Below, piece after piece: positions 53,251 to 61,823 of a stretch of DNA of 64,000 nucleotides. Origin of the DNA: Hyphomicrobium methylovorum (lineage in GTDB: Bacteria > Pseudomonadota > Alphaproteobacteria > Rhizobiales > Hyphomicrobiaceae); the NCBI RefSeq assembly GCF_013626205.1, contig NZ_QHJE01000001.1, positions 1-64,000 on the forward strand. The letters run 5' to 3'. The notes beneath the pieces were generated by a model. It was not told where the DNA came from and made no database searches. It saw nothing but the letters and a program-made list of their open reading frames with translations. Within the stretch, counting starts at the first letter, position 1, and every line of letters begins with the position of its first letter. Position numbers and translations under genes: made by a program.

Positions 53251-55503
53251 TCAGCTAAATCGCGGCCCGAACTGATTGGAGCGTGGGAAACCCTTCGGCG
53301 CAACACGTCCGGTCTGCGCGCGCTCACCCACCCATTCTTTCAGTTCGCTCCAGGAGAGCGTGAATTCGCGGCCGGCGCTGTCGTGCCAGGATAGACCCTG
53401 CGATTTCTTGAAGACGCGAATGTCGGACAAGCCGCCGTCTTTGAAGCGCTGGAGGATGACGCCCTTGCCGCGGGTCATCTCGTTGACTTCATCGAGCTTG
53501 AAGACCAGCAGCTTGCGATTTTCACCGATGATGGCCACGCAATCGCCGTCGGCCGGAACGCAGAGACGGGCTTCATCAGGCTCCGACACGTTCAGGATCT
53601 GCTTACCCTTCTTGGTCGAGGCAATGACCTCTTCCTCAGGCACGACGAATCCATGGCCGCCCGTGGAGGCAACGAGAAGTTTGCGCGAGGGATCGTGTAC
53701 GAAGACCTCGGCGATGTCGTGATTTTCTTCGAGGTCGATCATCAGGCGAACGGGTTCGCCGTGTCCCCTGCCGCCCGGCAATGCCCCAGCGTCGAGCGTG
53801 AAGAATTTTCCGTTGGTCGCGAGCAGCACAATCTTGTCGGCCGTCGTTGCCTTAAGCGCACGCTTGAGGCCGTCGCCCTGCTTGAAGTCGAGCTTCGAGA
53901 GATCGTCCTGATGGCCCTTGAGCGCGCGTACCCATCCCTTTTCCGAGAGGATGATCGTGATCGGCTCCTTCTCGACCATTGCGGCAGCGAGATCGGCATC
54001 GATCTCCGGGGCATCTGCGAATGACGAGCGGCGGCGGCCGAGCGCTGTCTTCTTCGAGAAGCGCTCGCGCGTTGCCTTCACTTCCTCGGAAACACGCTCC
54101 CACTGCAAGTCTTCCGACTTCAGCAGTTGCTTGAGGTCTCGGCGCTCCTTTGAGAGCTTGTCGTGTTCCGCTTTGATCTCGACTTCTTCAAGCTTCGATA
54201 ACGAGCGGAGGCGGAGGTTCAGGATGGCCTCGGCCTGCACTTCGGTCAGCTTGAATTTGGCGATCAGTTTGGCCTTCGGATCGTCCTCGCGGCGGATGAT
54301 CCGAATAACCTCATCGATGTTGAGGTATGCAATCAGGTAGCCGTCGAGAACTTCGAGGCGATGCTCGATTTTCTTCAGGCGGAATGTCGACCGGCGGACA
54401 AGCACTTCGATGCGATGCGTGAGCCATTGCGAAAGCACGTCGCGCAGCGACAGCACATTCGGAATTTGTCCGGCCGAGAGGACGTTCATGTTGAGACCGA
54501 TCCGCACCTCAAGTTCGGAGGAACGGAACAGGCTTTCCATCAGCACCATTGGATTGACGGTGCGGCTCTTGGGCTCGAGAACGAGGCGTATTTCTTCGGC
54601 GCTTTCGTCGCGCACATCGCCCAGCAGCGGCAGCTTCTTCTCGCCCATCAATTCGGCGAGTTTTTCGACGAGCTTTGCCTTCTGCACACCGTACGGAATT
54701 TCGGTGACGACGATCTGATAGCCGCCGCGATTTGTATCTTCCTTGTCCCAGCGCGCGCGCACACGGAATCCACCGCGGCCCGTCTTATACGCTTCGAGCA
54801 TCGACTCGGCCGATTCCACGATGACGCCGCCTGTCGGGAAATCAGGGCCAGGCACCATTTCCACGAGCTTTTCGATCGTCGCGTTCGGGTGCTTGATGAG
54901 GTGCAGCAGCGCTGCGCACAGCTCATCGACGTTGTGTGGCGGAATGTTCGTCGCCATGCCGACCGCAATGCCGGACGATCCGTTGGCAAGGAGGTTCGGG
55001 AATGCTGCCGGAAGTACGATCGGCTCTTCGACGCGGCCGTCGTAGTTCGGGCGGAAGTCCACCGTGTCTTCGTCGATGCCTTCGAGAATCGCCGCCGCGA
55101 TCTCGGTCATGCGCGCTTCAGTATAGCGTTCGGCCGCCGGATTATCGCCGTCGATGTTGCCGAAGTTGCCCTGACCGTCGACGAGCGGATAGCGTACGGC
55201 AAAGTCCTGCGCGAGACGCGCCAGCGCGTCGTAGATCGCCTGGTTGCCATGGGGATGATAGTCACCCATCACGTCGCCGACGATCTTGGCGCACTTGATG
55301 TAACCGCTTTCCGGATTGAGGCGCAGTTCGCGCATCGCGTAGAGGATGCGGCGGTGGACCGGCTTCAGGCCATCGCGCACGTCCGGCAGCGCGCGGTGCA
55401 TAATGGTGGATAGCGCGTACGCGAGATACCGCTCTTCGAGAGCCGTGCGAAGCTCAACGGGCACGATCGGGCCATCGCCCGGCAGAATCGGTTTGGTCGT
55501 CAT
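53251..55503 (-). CDS. parC: DNA topoisomerase IV subunit A
   Basis: ParC is the DNA-breaking subunit of topoisomerase IV, which unlinks daughter chromosomes. The 750-residue protein has the catalytic Tyr at 127 ([10 protein letters not shown]) and the breakage-reunion core [17 protein letters not shown]. The quinolone region reads [11 protein letters not shown], with Gln at the position of E. coli Ser80. The C-terminal domain has a few propeller blades ([34 protein letters not shown]), shorter than in GyrA, supporting ParC. AGGGAT precedes the ATG. The parE partner is not in the window. Confidence 0.95.
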   Translation of the reverse strand: MTTKPILPGDGPIVPVELRTALEERYLAYALSTIMHRALPDVRDGLKPVHRRILYAMRELRLNPESGYIKCAKIVGDVMGDYHPHGNQAIYDALARLAQDFAVRYPLVDGQGNFGNIDGDNPAAERYTEARMTEIAAAILEGIDEDTVDFRPNYDGRVEEPIVLPAAFPNLLANGSSGIAVGMATNIPPHNVDELCAALLHLIKHPNATIEKLVEMVPGPDFPTGGVIVESAESMLEAYKTGRGGFRVRARWDKEDTNRGGYQIVVTEIPYGVQKAKLVEKLAELMGEKKLPLLGDVRDESAEEIRLVLEPKSRTVNPMVLMESLFRSSELEVRIGLNMNVLSAGQIPNVLSLRDVLSQWLTHRIEVLVRRSTFRLKKIEHRLEVLDGYLIAYLNIDEVIRIIRREDDPKAKLIAKFKLTEVQAEAILNLRLRSLSKLEEVEIKAEHDKLSKERRDLKQLLKSEDLQWERVSEEVKATRERFSKKTALGRRRSSFADAPEIDADLAAAMVEKEPITIILSEKGWVRALKGHQDDLSKLDFKQGDGLKRALKATTADKIVLLATNGKFFTLDAGALPGGRGHGEPVRLMIDLEENHDIAEVFVHDPSRKLLVASTGGHGFVVPEEEVIASTKKGKQILNVSEPDEARLCVPADGDCVAIIGENRKLLVFKLDEVNEMTRGKGVILQRFKDGGLSDIRVFKKSQGLSWHDSAGREFTLSWSELKEWVGERAQTGRVAPKGFPRSNQFGPRFS

Positions 55504-55718
55504 AGCGCATCCCTACAGCGCGGGGCCGGGCCCCTCAAGTCTGGGGTCATGCCACTGCCGGTGCATTCAGGCACGCGCCACGCCGACGCACCTGCGACCG
55601 ATGCACAGCCGACACAGCTTGGCCGTATTTCCCCTAACCCGTGTCCCGGAGGCGTTTGTTTTCCGCCCTCTCATCCTCCATATCTCCGGCGTTGATGCCT
55701 TATGAGGAGAGCGTCCCA

Positions 55719-56426
55719 ATGGCTGCCTTGGCGCCTGATCTGCCGACCGTCGAGCAGCGCATTGTCGAAATGACGAACAAAGTGCGCGCCGAACACAAGC
55801 TGGAGGCGGTCAAGGTCAACGCGATCCTGACGAAGGCTGCGCGCAGTTATGCGGACAAGCTCGCGCGCAGCGGACTGTTTTCGCATACTGCTGACGGACG
55901 GCAGCCGGGTGAGCGTGCCGAGAGCGCGGGCTATCGCTACTGCGCCATCGGCGAAAACCTCGCCATGAATCAGGACAGCCGAGGATTTCGCGCGGAAGAT
56001 CTGGCGTCGCAAGCGATGAACGGTTGGATCAATTCGCCCGGACATCGGGCCAACATTCTGATGACGAACGCGACCGAGATTGGCGCGGGGGTTGCGAAGG
56101 CTCCCGGCGCGAAAGGGAAATACATTTCCGTCCAGCTTTTCGGCCGCCCCTCCTCCGCGTCGTTGGCGTTTCAAATCTCGAACACTGCGAAGTCCGAGGT
56201 GCAGTATTCGTTCGCCGGCAAGACACACGATCTCAAACCGCACACGTCAGTCGTGCACGAATCCTGCTCACCGGGAGACATCGTGTTTTCAGCGAGCGGC
56301 GGCGGCCTGTTTTCCGGGCCATCGGAAATTGCGCGTGTACGCGCCCAAGACGGAAAGCTCTACACACTCAAAACCGGGACGAACGGGATCCGCATGGATG
56401 TAACGGCGCGAGAAAATGTGCGCTGA
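55719..56426 (+). CDS. CAP/SCP-domain protein
   Basis: This 235-residue protein has a CAP (SCP/PR1) domain with motifs VRAEHKLEAVKVNAILTKAAR, HTADGRQPGERAESAGYRY, IGENLAMN and GWINSPGHRANILMTNATEIGAG, including the His and Glu expected to line the CAP cavity. The ATG at 55719 has GAGGAG 9 nt upstream and is the best start. From that start there is no signal peptide; an in-frame GTG at 55641 would add a short basic/hydrophobic stretch (SRRRLFSALSSSISPALMP) that is a poor signal. A C-terminal extension after 145 is beta-rich. The function is unknown. Confidence 0.82.
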   Translation: MAALAPDLPTVEQRIVEMTNKVRAEHKLEAVKVNAILTKAARSYADKLARSGLFSHTADGRQPGERAESAGYRYCAIGENLAMNQDSRGFRAEDLASQAMNGWINSPGHRANILMTNATEIGAGVAKAPGAKGKYISVQLFGRPSSASLAFQISNTAKSEVQYSFAGKTHDLKPHTSVVHESCSPGDIVFSASGGGLFSGPSEIARVRAQDGKLYTLKTGTNGIRMDVTARENVR

Positions 56427-56514
56427 ATACGCATCTTCGCCGCAAGCTATTTTGGGAACGTTTGGGTAGCTGGCGCGTTTAGGACCGAACGCAATAGCCT
56501 ACGAGGTCATCTAA

Positions 56515-56766
56515 ATGGAACGTCGCACAAGTGTTCTGGCACTCGCCATTCTGGCGATTGTGCTCGTTGTGGGCGGTGTGTGGGCGTATCAGCAGTCGCA
56601 GACCGAAGTTCTGGTCGATAGTCCGGGCGTTCGTATCGAGACGAACAAGGCGACGGGCGAAACGACCGTCGATGCTCCGTTCGCGCACATTGAAAAGAAT
56701 AGCAGCGGGACAAGTGTCGACGCTCCCGGCGTCAAGATACAGGTTCCGAAGCAGCCGTCAAAATAG
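56515..56766 (+). CDS. Small membrane-anchored protein with repeated VD(S/A)P motifs
   Basis: This 83-residue protein has an N-terminal transmembrane anchor (VLALAILAIVLVVGGVWAY) followed by three short similar units: VDSPGVRIETNK, VDAPFAHIEKNS and VDAPGVKIQVPK. They could form a small beta structure in the periplasm. GAGG precedes the ATG by about 9 nt, and a strong terminator follows. No family function is known. Confidence 0.75.
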   Translation: MERRTSVLALAILAIVLVVGGVWAYQQSQTEVLVDSPGVRIETNKATGETTVDAPFAHIEKNSSGTSVDAPGVKIQVPKQPSK

Positions 56767-56805
56767 CTTTTTCCCTATTCCTCCTACGCTCTCCCCTTCA
56801 CGATT

Positions 56806-56834
56806 GCCGCCCGTTTTTGACGGGCGGCTTTTTT
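56806..56834 (+). terminator. Strong hairpin terminator between convergent genes
   Basis: GCCGCCCGT (56806-56814) and ACGGGCGGC (56820-56828) make a 9-bp perfect stem with a 5-nt loop followed by six Ts. It ends the plus-strand gene at 56515 and abuts the stop of the minus-strand SDR gene. Confidence 0.93.
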
Positions 56835-56835
56835 G

Positions 56836-57628
56836 TCAGCCAATCGAGCGAATGATGCCGCCTTCTACACGCAGCGCCGCTCCGTTGGTGGCCGATGCTT
56901 CTTTCGACGAAACGTAAACCACCATGTTGGCGACCTCTTCAACGCTGGCGAAGCGCTGAATGAGCGAGGACGGACGATGGTCCTTGACGAATGTCGCCGC
57001 CATCTCATCCGGCGTCGTATTGGCTTCCTTCGCCATCGCCGCAAGAAACGTTTCGACTCCGTCGGAGCGTGTCGGTCCTGGCAGCACGGAGTTGACAGTG
57101 ACGTTGGTTCCCGCGGTCAATTCCGCGAGGCCGCGGCTGATTGCGAGTTGCGCAGTTTTCGTGAAGCCGTAGTGGATCATTTCCGGCGGAATGTTCAACG
57201 CCGACTCCGACGCAATGAAAACAATGCGTCCCCAGTTTCGCTCCAGCATGCCGGGCATCAGCGCGCGGGACAAGCGCACGCCGGACATGACGTTTGTTTC
57301 GAAGAAGCGCGTCCAATCTGCGTCGGAAGTATTGAAGAAGGCCTTCGGCTCGAAGATGCCCGCGTTGTTGATCAGAATGTCGACCGCGGTTGAAGCGTTC
57401 GCAATCTCATCGCAACCGGCGCTGGTCGACGTCAGCGGCGATGCCTGAAATTTTCGCTTTGCCGGCATGCTCGCGAACGGCTGCAATCGCTCGGTTCACT
57501 GTTTCTGTCTTGCGGCCATTGACGATCACATCGGCGCCGGATGCCGCGAGGCCTTTGGCAATTGCGAGACCGATGCCGCCGGTCGATCCCGTCACCAGGG
57601 CGGTTTTGCCCGTCAAATCGATGTTCAT
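56836..57628 (-). pseudogene. Short-chain dehydrogenase/reductase, disrupted by a one-base frameshift
   Basis: An SDR oxidoreductase of about 263 residues is encoded but split between two frames. The first part (57628 down to about 57430) has the cofactor motif TGSTGGIGLAIAKGLAASGADV. The second part (about 57430 down to 56836) has NNAGIF, the catalytic Ser in IASES and YGFTK for Tyr-x3-Lys. The total length is 793 nt, one more than a multiple of three. Dropping one base near 57424-57425 would join ADV to SAGCDEI in the usual SDR pattern. It may be a true pseudogene or a sequencing error; both halves otherwise look well conserved. Confidence 0.82.
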
Positions 57629-57686
57629 GGACGAAGCGTCCCCTTTTGCTGCCAGAGGTCGCCGTTAGCTAAGCGCCTATAGCCGC

Positions 57687-58646
57687 TTAACGCCAGTCGT
57701 CTTGATAGGGATCGTAATCATAATCGCGTGCGGGCTGTCTCGGGGCGAAAGAGCGGTTCTGCGTTTTCGCCTTGGATGTCTTCGCCGACGCCACCTTTCC
57801 GCTGAGGGAGCGAACGATCGTCACCTCTGTGCCGACGCGCACCAGCGACGCCAGATGCAGAACATTCTCGTTCATCATGCGGAAGCAGCCGGACGATTCC
57901 GCCCGTCCGATCGACTTCGGCTCGTTCGTGCCGTGGATGCGGTACAGCGTGTTGCCGAGGTAAATGGCTTTCGCGCCAAGCGGATTGCGGATGCCTCCGC
58001 GCATGCGCTCGGGCAGATCGGGGCGGCGCTTGCGCATATCGGCTGGCGGATACCAATCCGGCCAATCGGCGACGCGAGAAACCTTTTCCTTACCCGTCCA
58101 GGAGAAGCCCTGCCGGCCGACGCCGATCGAGTACGCATAAGCGGACGAGGAATTCAGCACGTAATAGAGCTTGCGACCGCTGGTATCGATGACGATTGAT
58201 CCCGTCGGATAATTGCCGCTGAAGGAAACGATCGGTGGAGCGACCGCGCGAATGTAGGGCTTGTTGCCGCCGCTGGCGCCGGGATTCTGATTTCGCCGCG
58301 CTTCTTCTGCTGGCGGCAATGCAGCGTCCCACGCGTCATCGTCATCGCGATAGCGTGGCGCGTAGCTGGGAACGCGTGTCGTGCGCCGGGAGCCATAGGC
58401 CGGTCCGCCATTGTAGCGAGGATCGTAGCGCAGATCGCTGTCGTCGATAGAACTGCCGCGCTCTGTGCGGCGATCATATCGCTCGAAGTAGCGGTCGTCG
58501 TCATAGGCGTCGTCATCGCGATATGGAGCGTCGTAGGACGAGGGCGCTCGCCGCGATGACCAGTTGTCCCAGCCTTGAGCGGAAGCAACCGAAGGTGCCA
58601 AAGCCCACGCGCACAAAACGCCGACAGCAGCAAACGCAAATTTCAT
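57687..58646 (-). CDS. L,D-transpeptidase (YkuD family)
   Basis: This 319-residue exported protein cross-links peptidoglycan between meso-diaminopimelate residues or anchors proteins to it. The ATG at 58646 starts the signal peptide (MKFAFAAVGVLCAWALAPSVASA). A charged, Tyr/Asp/Arg-rich linker follows (residues 24-120), then the YkuD domain with GSIVIDTSGRKLYYV and the active-site phrase IHGTNEPKSIG...SSGCFRMMN. The Cys is the nucleophile; the residue before Gly is Ser rather than the common His. The C-terminal tail is basic and then Asp/Tyr-rich. It is divergent from the histidine-kinase-like gene. Confidence 0.92.
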   Translation of the reverse strand: MKFAFAAVGVLCAWALAPSVASAQGWDNWSSRRAPSSYDAPYRDDDAYDDDRYFERYDRRTERGSSIDDSDLRYDPRYNGGPAYGSRRTTRVPSYAPRYRDDDDAWDAALPPAEEARRNQNPGASGGNKPYIRAVAPPIVSFSGNYPTGSIVIDTSGRKLYYVLNSSSAYAYSIGVGRQGFSWTGKEKVSRVADWPDWYPPADMRKRRPDLPERMRGGIRNPLGAKAIYLGNTLYRIHGTNEPKSIGRAESSGCFRMMNENVLHLASLVRVGTEVTIVRSLSGKVASAKTSKAKTQNRSFAPRQPARDYDYDPYQDDWR

Positions 58647-58996
58647 GGCACCCCGCGGACACAAACCATTGAACACTCAAACCAACAACGAATGGAGTTC
58701 TTCGTTCCGTCTGTGTCTCGCGCAAGATGGCGGCCAAGCCGTGGCGAACCTCACAAAGCGCGGGCTGCGGCATAAGGAATCGGCCGATTGGCCTCCCCGT
58801 TTCCAGTCAGCACAGTAAGCCCGCAGGCGCGGCCGTGTCGGGATTGCCGCCGTTTGAACATTTTTCGAAAATTGATTCGATGCTGATTTTTTCTCCCTCG
58901 ACAGGTGAGTCGCAAATCGGAGATTGTCGAATCGGTGGTGGGGACGCGGTGTAAACCGCAAGTAACACTTAGATAAATCGACAGGGAATGCACAAG
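58647..58996. other. Divergent region between the transpeptidase and kinase-like genes
   Basis: These 350 bases should contain two divergent promoters. No hairpin with a T-run, RNA gene or supported ORF was found. AGGGA at 58983-58987 is the ribosome-binding site of the gene at 58997. Confidence 0.45.
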
Positions 58997-60004
58997 ATGG
59001 CTCGGACCTCGTCCGTTCCTCAGCGGAGGACTCTTGCCGGTACGGCGCTCTTGGGGAAGAGCGGATTTCTGGCCAGAACGGGGCATGCTGTCGGACGCGA
59101 GCCGCAGCGCAGTTTTATTTTGCTTTTGTCGGCGCTCGCCACTCTGGGTGGCACCGCGGTTCTGAATTTCGATTCGCAGTCGGTCGCGACTATGATGTTC
59201 GTAGCTGGCGCCGGGCTGGCGGCACTGATCCTGGTTCCATCTGCGAGCGGCAGCGATTCTGCTCCGCGCTCCGTTGAGGCCTATCAAGCCCGTTTCGCGG
59301 AGCTGCAGCGTCCAGCTTCAGGCAGCACCCAATTTGATCGTGCGCAGTGGGCCAAACTAACAGCCCATATGAGCCATGAACTCAGAACGCCGCTCAACGC
59401 CGTGCTCGGCTTTTCTGAACTGATGACGAAAGAGGTCTTCGGGCCGCTCGGTTCGAACTGCTATGGCGACTATGCACGCGATATTCATTCCAGCGGCCGG
59501 ATGCTTCTGAAGTCCGCCGAAGATGCTCTGGCAATCACCGCAGTTCTTACGTCGGCTGATCGCTCTGCCACGCAACGCACCAGTTTTCTTCAGACCGTGG
59601 TCGGCGAAGCGTGCTCGTCTGCAGACTTCGACCTCGCCTCACGATCCATCTCGATTGATTGTGCGATCGACGCAGCCACAGCGGTTTGCGGAGATGCGCA
59701 GGCTCTGCGTCAGGCCGTTGTCAATCTGCTGGCTGAAGCCGGGCGCAACGCATCATCAGGCGCTGTGCTTCGTATCCGTGCGGTCGAAGCGTCCGGTGGA
59801 GTTACGCTGACGATTGCGCTCAGCGCTCGCGACGCGATTACGCCGCCGCCCGAAGACGGTTTCGCTCTCATTCTTGCTCGCACGCTTTGCGACCTCTGTG
59901 GCGCACGGTTGACGTCTGACGCTACAGAAGGGCGCGACCGAATCTGGAAAATTGAGTTCCTCGCCGCGACGCAGAACGATTTGTTCCGTCACCTCGGCGC
60001 TTGA
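58997..60004 (+). CDS. Membrane histidine-kinase-like protein with degenerate ATPase domain
   Basis: This protein (335 residues) has two hydrophobic segments (SFILLLSALATLGGTAVLNF and VATMMFVAGAGLAALILV) and a clear dimerisation/phosphorylation box MSHELRTPLNAVLGFSE around residue 123. The following domain should bind ATP, but the N-box reads QAVVNLLAEAGRNASSG and no DxGxG (G1) motif is seen before PPEDGFALILARTLCDL. It may be a phosphatase-type, accepting or scaffold kinase. The ATG at 58997 is preferred over the ATG at 58988 because AGGGA then lies 9 nt upstream. No response regulator is adjacent. Confidence 0.75.
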   Translation: MARTSSVPQRRTLAGTALLGKSGFLARTGHAVGREPQRSFILLLSALATLGGTAVLNFDSQSVATMMFVAGAGLAALILVPSASGSDSAPRSVEAYQARFAELQRPASGSTQFDRAQWAKLTAHMSHELRTPLNAVLGFSELMTKEVFGPLGSNCYGDYARDIHSSGRMLLKSAEDALAITAVLTSADRSATQRTSFLQTVVGEACSSADFDLASRSISIDCAIDAATAVCGDAQALRQAVVNLLAEAGRNASSGAVLRIRAVEASGGVTLTIALSARDAITPPPEDGFALILARTLCDLCGARLTSDATEGRDRIWKIEFLAATQNDLFRHLGA

Positions 60005-60047
60005 TCGGCCAGCGCGCGTCGTTAGCGCTGGCGCTCACCGTGAGGAT

Positions 60048-60581
60048 TTACGGCGCCGGAGCGGAGCTCTCTGCAGGCTTCTGCGAACCAGCTTCATTCT
60101 GCGGATCGGCATGGCGTAGGAACTTGGGCCGACGCTTATCGCGCCACGCCTGAAGGGACTTGCGTTCCTCTAACGAGAGGCCCGCCGCCATTTCCGCAAG
60201 CGAATTGTTCAGCACATTCCGATACTGGCTTTCGGCGTCACGAAGCTCAGACAGGGCCGTCTTGTACTTGTCCTTGTCGAAGGGCTCGCTCGTCAGCAGC
60301 GCGTTTGCTTCCAGCCACTTCTGGCGCAAGTTGCTCCGCAGATCCTTTACCTCCGCGCGCGTTGCAAGAACACGAGCGCGAAACGCATCGCGGTGCTCAG
60401 GCTTCAAGTCGCGGGAGAAGCTCATCAGGCCATACTCATCCGTTTTGGAACCCATATGATGGTGCCACGCCGCTGTTGCGATGCCGCCGACAAACAGCAG
60501 GTTGATCGCGAGCGAGGCGATGAAGCCCGGATAGAGGAAGCGCGACCGGCGCGGAGCCGGCATCTCGACGTCCAGTGTCAC
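60048..60581 (-). CDS. Periplasmic heavy-metal-sensor-like protein (CpxP/CnrX-type fold)
   Basis: This 177-residue protein has an N-terminal anchor (PGFIASLAINLLFVGGIATAAW) and a helical periplasmic domain of the kind annotated as heavy-metal resistance/sensor (CnrX, CpxP, ZraP-like). Typical are the helix DLKPEHRDAFRARVLATRAEV and the LSLEERKSLQAWRDKR region. His residues after the anchor (HHHMG) could bind metal. Its GTG start overlaps the anti-sigma gene stop (GTGA), so it belongs to the sigma/anti-sigma operon and may report envelope or metal stress to it. Confidence 0.78.
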   Translation of the reverse strand: MTLDVEMPAPRRSRFLYPGFIASLAINLLFVGGIATAAWHHHMGSKTDEYGLMSFSRDLKPEHRDAFRARVLATRAEVKDLRSNLRQKWLEANALLTSEPFDKDKYKTALSELRDAESQYRNVLNNSLAEMAAGLSLEERKSLQAWRDKRRPKFLRHADPQNEAGSQKPAESSAPAP

Positions 60582-61054
60582 AGGAGATCCTCATCCAGCA
60601 AGATATCGGTATCATCGACTTGCGCGATCTGACGGGTGCCGTTCGCGGCCGCCTGATCGCCCACCAACGAATTCACCATGCCCGACTGACCGGCAAGCAC
60701 ACCCAGTACCAACGACGCTGCCAGCGCCGTTGCAACAAATCCATGATGGCGCCGCGGCGTGCGCGATGGGGCAACGACGTTCGCTGACGAAACGATCCGC
60801 GGCTGGCGCTCCGCAGCCATCACGATACGGCTCTTCAGCCCGTCGATGCGGTTCATATCGTACTGAGGCGCGCTATCGAGCAGGCGATCGAAAAGCTCCG
60901 CATCCTGCAGCAGCTTCTGCGCCGGTTCGCTCGTCGCAATCAGTCCCGAAAGCTCGTGACGCAGGGGCGCGGGCCAGCGGGTCCGGTCGGCGCCGTAGGT
61001 GTCGAGCGCCGCCTCCAATTTATCAAGGCCGATGGGCCGTCGATTGTCTGTCAT
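60578..61054 (-). CDS. Putative anti-sigma factor, membrane-anchored
   Basis: This 158-residue protein starts at ATG 61054 (MTDNRRPIGLDKLEAALDTYG), 20 nt after the sigma gene. It has a cytoplasmic helical N-terminus of about 95 residues, a basic stretch, one membrane segment (GFVATALAASLVLGVLAGQSG) and an acidic C-terminal tail. The position between an ECF sigma factor and a sensor-like protein and this topology point to a membrane anti-sigma factor; the classic zinc-binding HxxxCxxC motif is absent. It overlaps the next gene by 4 nt. Confidence 0.75.
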   Translation of the reverse strand: MTDNRRPIGLDKLEAALDTYGADRTRWPAPLRHELSGLIATSEPAQKLLQDAELFDRLLDSAPQYDMNRIDGLKSRIVMAAERQPRIVSSANVVAPSRTPRRHHGFVATALAASLVLGVLAGQSGMVNSLVGDQAAANGTRQIAQVDDTDILLDEDLL

Positions 61055-61074
61055 CGTCCTATCCACTCCCGCAT

Positions 61075-61758
61075 TCAGGAACCACCATCTTTGCGCAGCG
61101 ATTCCCACTCCAATTTCAATTCCGCTTTCATCTGGCGCCGTGCGCGGCTGAGAAGCGATTCAATCGCTTCGTCCGACACGCCGAGGATCTGGCCAATCTC
61201 AATCTGGCTCAGACCTTCGAAGTGAAACAGCGTCAGCGCCAATCTCTGGCGTTCCGGAAGCCGCTCAATCGCGACGCCCACGCGCTGCTGCACTTCACGA
61301 CTTTCTATTCCTGCCAACTGCTTCGGGGCCTCCGGCACCTCTGGCAATTCATCAACCACTTTCACGCGGCCCTGACCGCGCACACGGTCCAGGCACAAAT
61401 TCGAAACGACGCGGCGCAACCACGGGCGCACACCCGCCGGGCCGATCTCAAGCGTCGCCCCTGACCGCCAGAGCCGCAGGAACGTCTCCTGCGCGACGTC
61501 TTCCGCCTCCGCGTCATCGCGGAGCATGCGCCGTGCGATGCCGACGATGCCGGCAAGATGGCGCTCCATCAGCATCCCGAACGCGCGCGCGTCTCCGGAG
61601 CCGGTTTCGGCCACGAGCGCGGCTTCGTCTGCCCGGTTCTCTGCTGCCGGGCGCGGTATGGCCGGGCTTCCGTCCGTCCTGATCGCCGCCACGTGTCCCC
61701 TCGACAAATTCTCTGTTGCGTACCTGGCTGTTGCTCCGCCATGCCGCGCCACGTTCAT
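61075..61758 (-). CDS. ECF RNA polymerase sigma factor
   Basis: This extracytoplasmic-function sigma factor has region 2 (GMLMERHLAGIVGIARRMLRDDAEAEDVAQETFLRLW) and region 4 (AIERLPERQRLALTLFHFEGLSQIEIGQILGVSDEAIESLLSRAR), here described as two blocks near residues 60-100 and 160-210. The start is not certain: the ATG at 61758 is reported, but a GTG at 61692 with GAGGGG 4 nt upstream is also good and would remove a 22-residue tail. Anti-sigma and sensor-like genes follow. The regulon is unknown; envelope or metal stress is the likely theme. Confidence 0.9.
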   Translation of the reverse strand: MNVARHGGATARYATENLSRGHVAAIRTDGSPAIPRPAAENRADEAALVAETGSGDARAFGMLMERHLAGIVGIARRMLRDDAEAEDVAQETFLRLWRSGATLEIGPAGVRPWLRRVVSNLCLDRVRGQGRVKVVDELPEVPEAPKQLAGIESREVQQRVGVAIERLPERQRLALTLFHFEGLSQIEIGQILGVSDEAIESLLSRARRQMKAELKLEWESLRKDGGS

Positions 61759-61823
61759 TCTCCATCTCAACCGTCACTCAGAAGAACGGTCGAGACGCTC
61801 ACATCCGTCGCGTGAAAGCGCCG

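Noticed and set aside
54361-55413. A 350-codon antisense frame in parC
   Set aside because: Same reason: His/Arg-rich shadow of a confirmed gene.
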